Assembly (NCBI GenBank): GCA_016280345.1
Contig: JAEEGN010000172.1
Span: forward strand, 1 to 8,244
Reading direction: 5' to 3'
Length of the DNA stretch: 8,244 nucleotides
DNA from: Selenomonadaceae bacterium
Lineage (GTDB): Bacteria > Bacillota > Negativicutes > Selenomonadales > Selenomonadaceae
Under the pieces are notes generated by a model. That model saw nothing but the letters and a program-made list of their open reading frames with translations. It was not told the DNA's origin and did not search any database. Below are positions 6,068 to 8,244 of the stretch, in pieces. Position 1 is the first letter of the stretch, and each line of letters begins with the position of its first letter. Position numbers and translations under genes: made by a program.

Positions 6068-6955
6068 ATGGAACGGCTCCGCCTGGCAATCATCGGTATC
6101 GGTCTGATTGGCGGCTCATTCGGCTTGGCGCTCAAAGAAGCTCTGGGCGACAGGATTTATGTGACCGGCCTTTGCCGCCACCAAGCCTCAATGGATTTGG
6201 CTCTGGCCCTGGGCGCAGTGGACGAGGCTTCAGCCGATATAGAGGCTGTCGTCCGGGAGGCCGACGTCGTTTACCTCAGCACCCCGGTGCTTCAGATTGT
6301 CCCGATGGTCAAGGAAATGCTGCCCTACCTGAAGCCGGGGGCCGTTCTGACCGACGCCGCCAGTACAAAGCGTTATCTCTGGCAGGAAATACCACCGCTC
6401 CTGCCGGATACCATCTACTACGTTTCCGGCCATCCCATGACGGGAAAGGAGAAAAGCGGCGTCGCAGCGGCATCGAAAGACCTCTTCCGACATAAGTGCT
6501 ATGTCATCATGAAGGATACCACCGCCCCGCCGGAAGCCTATGAACGAGTCATTGACCTCATCCGGCTCACCGGGGCAAATCTCACCACTCTGGACGCGAT
6601 CCAGCATGACCGCTGCGCCTCGGTCATCAGCCATGTGCCCCATGTGACCGCCGCCGCTCTGGTGACACTTCTGGCACAAAGCGCCGGTGATTTGGAATCC
6701 TGTCTAAAGCTGGCTGGTGGCGGCTTCAAGGACACAACCCGCATTGCGTCCTCCAACGCCGATATGTGGGCGGACATCTGCCTCACGAATCCCGAAGCGA
6801 TTACCTCTCATCTACGCAACCTGCAGGGAATCCTGGGCACGGTTGTCGACGCCATCGAATCCGGTGACCGCGCCCAGCTCTATAACTACTTTGCCGCCGC
6901 CAAAAAAAGCCGGGATCTGATTCTTGATCAAACGGAAAAGATGTTTGATATCTGA
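6068..6955 (+). CDS. tyrA: Prephenate dehydrogenase
   Basis: Oxidatively decarboxylates prephenate to 4-hydroxyphenylpyruvate, the committed step to tyrosine. The 295-residue product has an N-terminal Rossmann fold with GIGLIGGSFGLAL (10-22), STPV (71-74), DAASTKRYL (96-104), the substrate-side GHPMTGKEKSG (121-131), and a helical C-terminal domain with HD (180-181), SHVPH (188-192) and GGGFKDTTRIA (217-227). It ends soon after the dimerisation domain, so there is no C-terminal ACT domain of the kind that senses tyrosine in some homologues. There is no fused chorismate mutase either. The ATG at 6068 follows GGGGAGA by seven bases and lies one base after the aroF stop. An arogenate-specific or dual enzyme cannot be excluded from sequence alone. 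Confidence 0.95.
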   Translation: MERLRLAIIGIGLIGGSFGLALKEALGDRIYVTGLCRHQASMDLALALGAVDEASADIEAVVREADVVYLSTPVLQIVPMVKEMLPYLKPGAVLTDAASTKRYLWQEIPPLLPDTIYYVSGHPMTGKEKSGVAAASKDLFRHKCYVIMKDTTAPPEAYERVIDLIRLTGANLTTLDAIQHDRCASVISHVPHVTAAALVTLLAQSAGDLESCLKLAGGGFKDTTRIASSNADMWADICLTNPEAITSHLRNLQGILGTVVDAIESGDRAQLYNYFAAAKKSRDLILDQTEKMFDI

Positions 6956-7024
6956 GGCATGGTTATGCTACTTTCGTTTCCCCCTTTCCCATCGCCGCGT
7001 CAGTACTTTCTCCCAAAACACCAT

Positions 7025-7064
7025 AAGGGCTATGACGGAAATCAATTCGCCATAGCCCTTTTTT
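7025..7064 (+). terminator. Terminator of the aroF-tyrA operon
   Basis: AAGGGCTATG (7025-7034) pairs perfectly with CATAGCCCTT (7051-7060), and six T follow through 7064. It lies about 70 bases after tyrA and faces the tRNA operon terminator coming from the other strand. Confidence 0.93.
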
Positions 7065-7153
7065 ACATTTGGATGCAGCGCCGATTGGCCCATGCCGCGT
7101 CGGGAACGCGTCATTTATTGTGGACTACGAAATATTCCCTTCTTACCCGACAC

Positions 7154-7177
7154 AAAAAAGCCCGGCGACCACCGGGC
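7154..7177 (-). terminator. Terminator of the tRNA operon
   Basis: On the minus strand GCCCGG (7177-7172) pairs with CCGGGC (7165-7160) over a 6-base loop, followed by six T (7159-7154). It starts 10 bases after the CCA of the last tRNA. The ~90 bases between this and the tyrA terminator hold no gene. Confidence 0.92.
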
Positions 7178-7187
7178 GGTTTCTGTC

Positions 7188-7262
7188 TGGAGGCGACACC
7201 CAGAGTCGAACTGGGGAATAGAGGTTTTGCAGACCTCGGCCTTACCACTTGGCTATGTCGCC
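7188..7262 (-). tRNA. tRNA-Cys (GCA), distal copy
   Basis: Complete cloverleaf on the minus strand. Acceptor GGCGACA (7262-7256) pairs TGTCGCC, discriminator T at 7191, and the CCA end is encoded (7190-7188). The anticodon arm GAGGT-CTGCAAA-ACCTC gives anticodon GCA at 7230-7228. The T arm is CCCAG/CTGGG around TTCGACT. It is identical, including CCA, to the copy 131 bases upstream in the operon. Confidence 0.97.
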
Positions 7263-7318
7263 GGACAAAGCGAAAAGCCCTGCCCTACAGCAGGAAAATC
7301 TTCGCGCGCTTATTCGAT

Positions 7319-7393
7319 TGGAGGCGACACCCAGAGTCGAACTGGGGAATAGAGGTTTTGCAGACCTCGGCCTTACCACTTGGCTATGTCGCC
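7319..7393 (-). tRNA. tRNA-Cys (GCA), proximal copy
   Basis: Same cloverleaf and anticodon (GCA at 7361-7359) as the neighbouring copy, discriminator T at 7322 and encoded CCA at 7321-7319. The identity between copies covers exactly the tRNA plus CCA; the flanking bases and the 56-base spacer differ. Both copies are read from the promoter upstream of tRNA-Asp. Confidence 0.97.
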
Positions 7394-7428
7394 AAAGAAA
7401 AACCCGCCCCATTGCGGAGCGATGAAAA

Positions 7429-7506
7429 TGGCGACCCGGATGGGACTTGAACCCATGATCTCCGCCGTGACAGGGCGGCATTCTAAACCGACTGAACTAC
7501 CGGGCC
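7429..7506 (-). tRNA. tRNA-Asp (GTC)
   Basis: Acceptor GGCCCGG (7506-7500) pairs CCGGGTC (7439-7433) with one G-U, discriminator G at 7432, and CCA encoded at 7431-7429. The anticodon arm CCGCC-CTGTCAC-GGCGG gives anticodon GTC (7471-7469). It is the first gene of the tRNA operon, 35 bases ahead of the first tRNA-Cys. Confidence 0.97.
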
Positions 7507-7534
7507 GTATGATATGTTTTTTCACTAGAAATAT

Positions 7535-7563
7535 ATTATACAGAAAAACCGTTTTCTTGTCAA
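7535..7563 (-). promoter_or_regulatory. Consensus promoter of the tRNA operon
   Basis: Perfect TTGACA (7563-7558) and perfect TATAAT (7540-7535) with exactly 17 bases between them on the minus strand. Transcription would start near 7528, about 20 bases before tRNA-Asp. A promoter of this strength is typical of stable RNA genes. Confidence 0.95.
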
Positions 7564-7574
7564 TCAATCGGCAG

Positions 7575-7605
7575 GCAAAACATTTACGGCCAAAACATTG
7601 CGGCG
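7575..7605. repeat. Short imperfect tandem repeat upstream of the tRNA promoter
   Basis: CAAAACATT occurs twice, at 7576-7584 and 7592-7600, each followed within two bases by CGG, as part of two units of about 16 bases. The pair lies between the glycosyltransferase stop and the -35 box of the tRNA promoter. Its function is unknown and it may be chance. Confidence 0.5.
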
Positions 7606-7637
7606 CCGGTGAGTGCTTTTCCTTCCCGGGCACAACC

Positions 7638-8244
7638 TCAGACTTCGGGACAAAGTTCTGCACCATATTCCCGCAGGAATACCTTCTGATATTCCTTATA
7701 TTCCGGCGCCAATGGTTTTTCCACCGGACAATGGATGCACCAGAAATCCGCCGTCTGATTGGGCACGACAACTTTGTAGCCACGGCGCCGAAACTCCCGG
7801 CACTGAGAGGCATCATAATAATGCCAGCCGGTAAAGAGGTCTTCTCGCCAGGGAATATCGTATTGCGTAGCCATCAGGAGTCCATCCACCGCCTCGCAAT
7901 CCACATAGGGCCCTTCCGGCTCTTTCAGCTCGGAGTCCACAACGCTTTCCGCTTCGCAGGCATGAAGTACCCGGCCGTACCGGCGCAGACCGTCCCACCA
8001 GATACCGCTGGCCGGGAGAGAACGGCATCCGATGACGCCCAGCAGGCCGATGGAAGCATCCGAAAAAATCGACAAGAGATCCTCGATAAAGCGGCGGTTC
8101 ACGATGAGGGTATCCTGATGGAGATACACCTTATATTTCGCGTCCGAACGGCGCATGGCCTCGTTATAGCCCACTGCCATGGAAACCGCCCCCCGGACAC
8201 CGAGGAACTCCGCCGCCATGCCGGCCGGAAGAATCAATCGCTTC
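7638..8244 (-). CDS. Glycosyltransferase, GT2-like (Glyco_tranf_2_5 type), C-terminal part
   Basis: The reading frame is open to the right window edge and reads KRLILPAGMAAEFLGVRGAVSMAVGYNEAMR. The true start and the first tens of residues are therefore outside; the TTG at 8237 is internal. About 200 residues remain, ending at a TGA at 7638. Features typical of this glycosyltransferase-2-like group are YNEAMRRSDAKYKVYLHQDTLIVN, where HQD stands at the usual nucleotide-sugar/metal site, then VDGLLMATQYDIPWREDLFTGWHYYDASQCREFRRRGYKVVVP, and a final WCIHCP segment. No membrane segment is seen in this part. Such enzymes usually add sugars to surface polysaccharides or glycoproteins. The actual substrate cannot be told here. 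No clear terminator follows before the tRNA promoter. Confidence 0.85.
   Translation of the reverse strand, partial: KRLILPAGMAAEFLGVRGAVSMAVGYNEAMRRSDAKYKVYLHQDTLIVNRRFIEDLLSIFSDASIGLLGVIGCRSLPASGIWWDGLRRYGRVLHACEAESVVDSELKEPEGPYVDCEAVDGLLMATQYDIPWREDLFTGWHYYDASQCREFRRRGYKVVVPNQTADFWCIHCPVEKPLAPEYKEYQKVFLREYGAELCPEV

Noticed and set aside
7188..7393. The 75-base repeat as part of a CRISPR array or mobile element.
   Set aside because: Each repeat folds as a complete tRNA-Cys with CCA; the repeat is simply a duplicated tRNA gene.
6959..7450. Plus-strand frame running through the terminators and both tRNA genes.
   Set aside because: It crosses two terminators and reads antisense through two tRNA-Cys genes, so it cannot be a real coding region.
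7429..7506. tRNA genes as an integration site for a genomic island.
   Set aside because: No integrase and no direct repeat of a tRNA 3' end is seen within the window; the duplicated tRNA-Cys is full length.

Overview
The window reads as an ordinary chromosomal stretch of a Firmicutes (Bacillota) bacterium of moderately high GC content. Supporting signs are two T-box leaders of the transcription-attenuation type, perfect or near-perfect sigma-A promoters, AGGAGG-type ribosome binding sites, a two-subunit glycyl-tRNA synthetase, and an L13 protein opening with the typical Firmicutes N-terminus. I lean towards the Negativicutes, but only from general resemblance. No phage, transposon, CRISPR array or defence gene is visible.

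Layout. On the minus strand, 1-875 is the N-terminal part of glyS, cut by the window edge. It overlaps glyQ (872-1768) by four bases. glyQ is preceded by a glycine T-box leader with its promoter (1820-2053). Upstream on the same strand is an AAA+ ATPase gene of the DUF815 family (2077-3363). An AT-rich divergent region (3364-3817) carries a possible promoter and leader hairpin for the ATPase. It also carries a strong promoter and structured leader for rplM-rpsI on the plus strand (3818-4667). Still on the plus strand, a second T-box leader, with a readable tyrosine specifier (TAC), precedes aroF-tyrA (5056-6955), which ends at a strong terminator. Converging on it from the minus strand is a tRNA operon (Asp-Cys-Cys, 7506 to 7188) with its own consensus promoter and terminator. 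The right edge holds the C-terminal part of a glycosyltransferase gene on the minus strand.

How the genes work together. The theme is protein synthesis and its supply: glycyl-tRNA synthetase controlled by uncharged tRNA-Gly, ribosomal proteins L13 and S9, tRNAs for Asp and Cys, and a two-gene aromatic block (first step of the shikimate pathway plus the tyrosine branch) controlled by uncharged tRNA-Tyr. The aroF product also carries the N-terminal domain that in characterised relatives binds the feedback inhibitor, so tyrosine probably acts at two levels. The genes themselves are familiar. The items most worth a second look are regulatory: the two T-boxes, the rplM leader, the GCGTTTTT repeats around the rplM promoter, and the nested hairpin ahead of the DUF815 ATPase. 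I found no convincing previously undescribed system.
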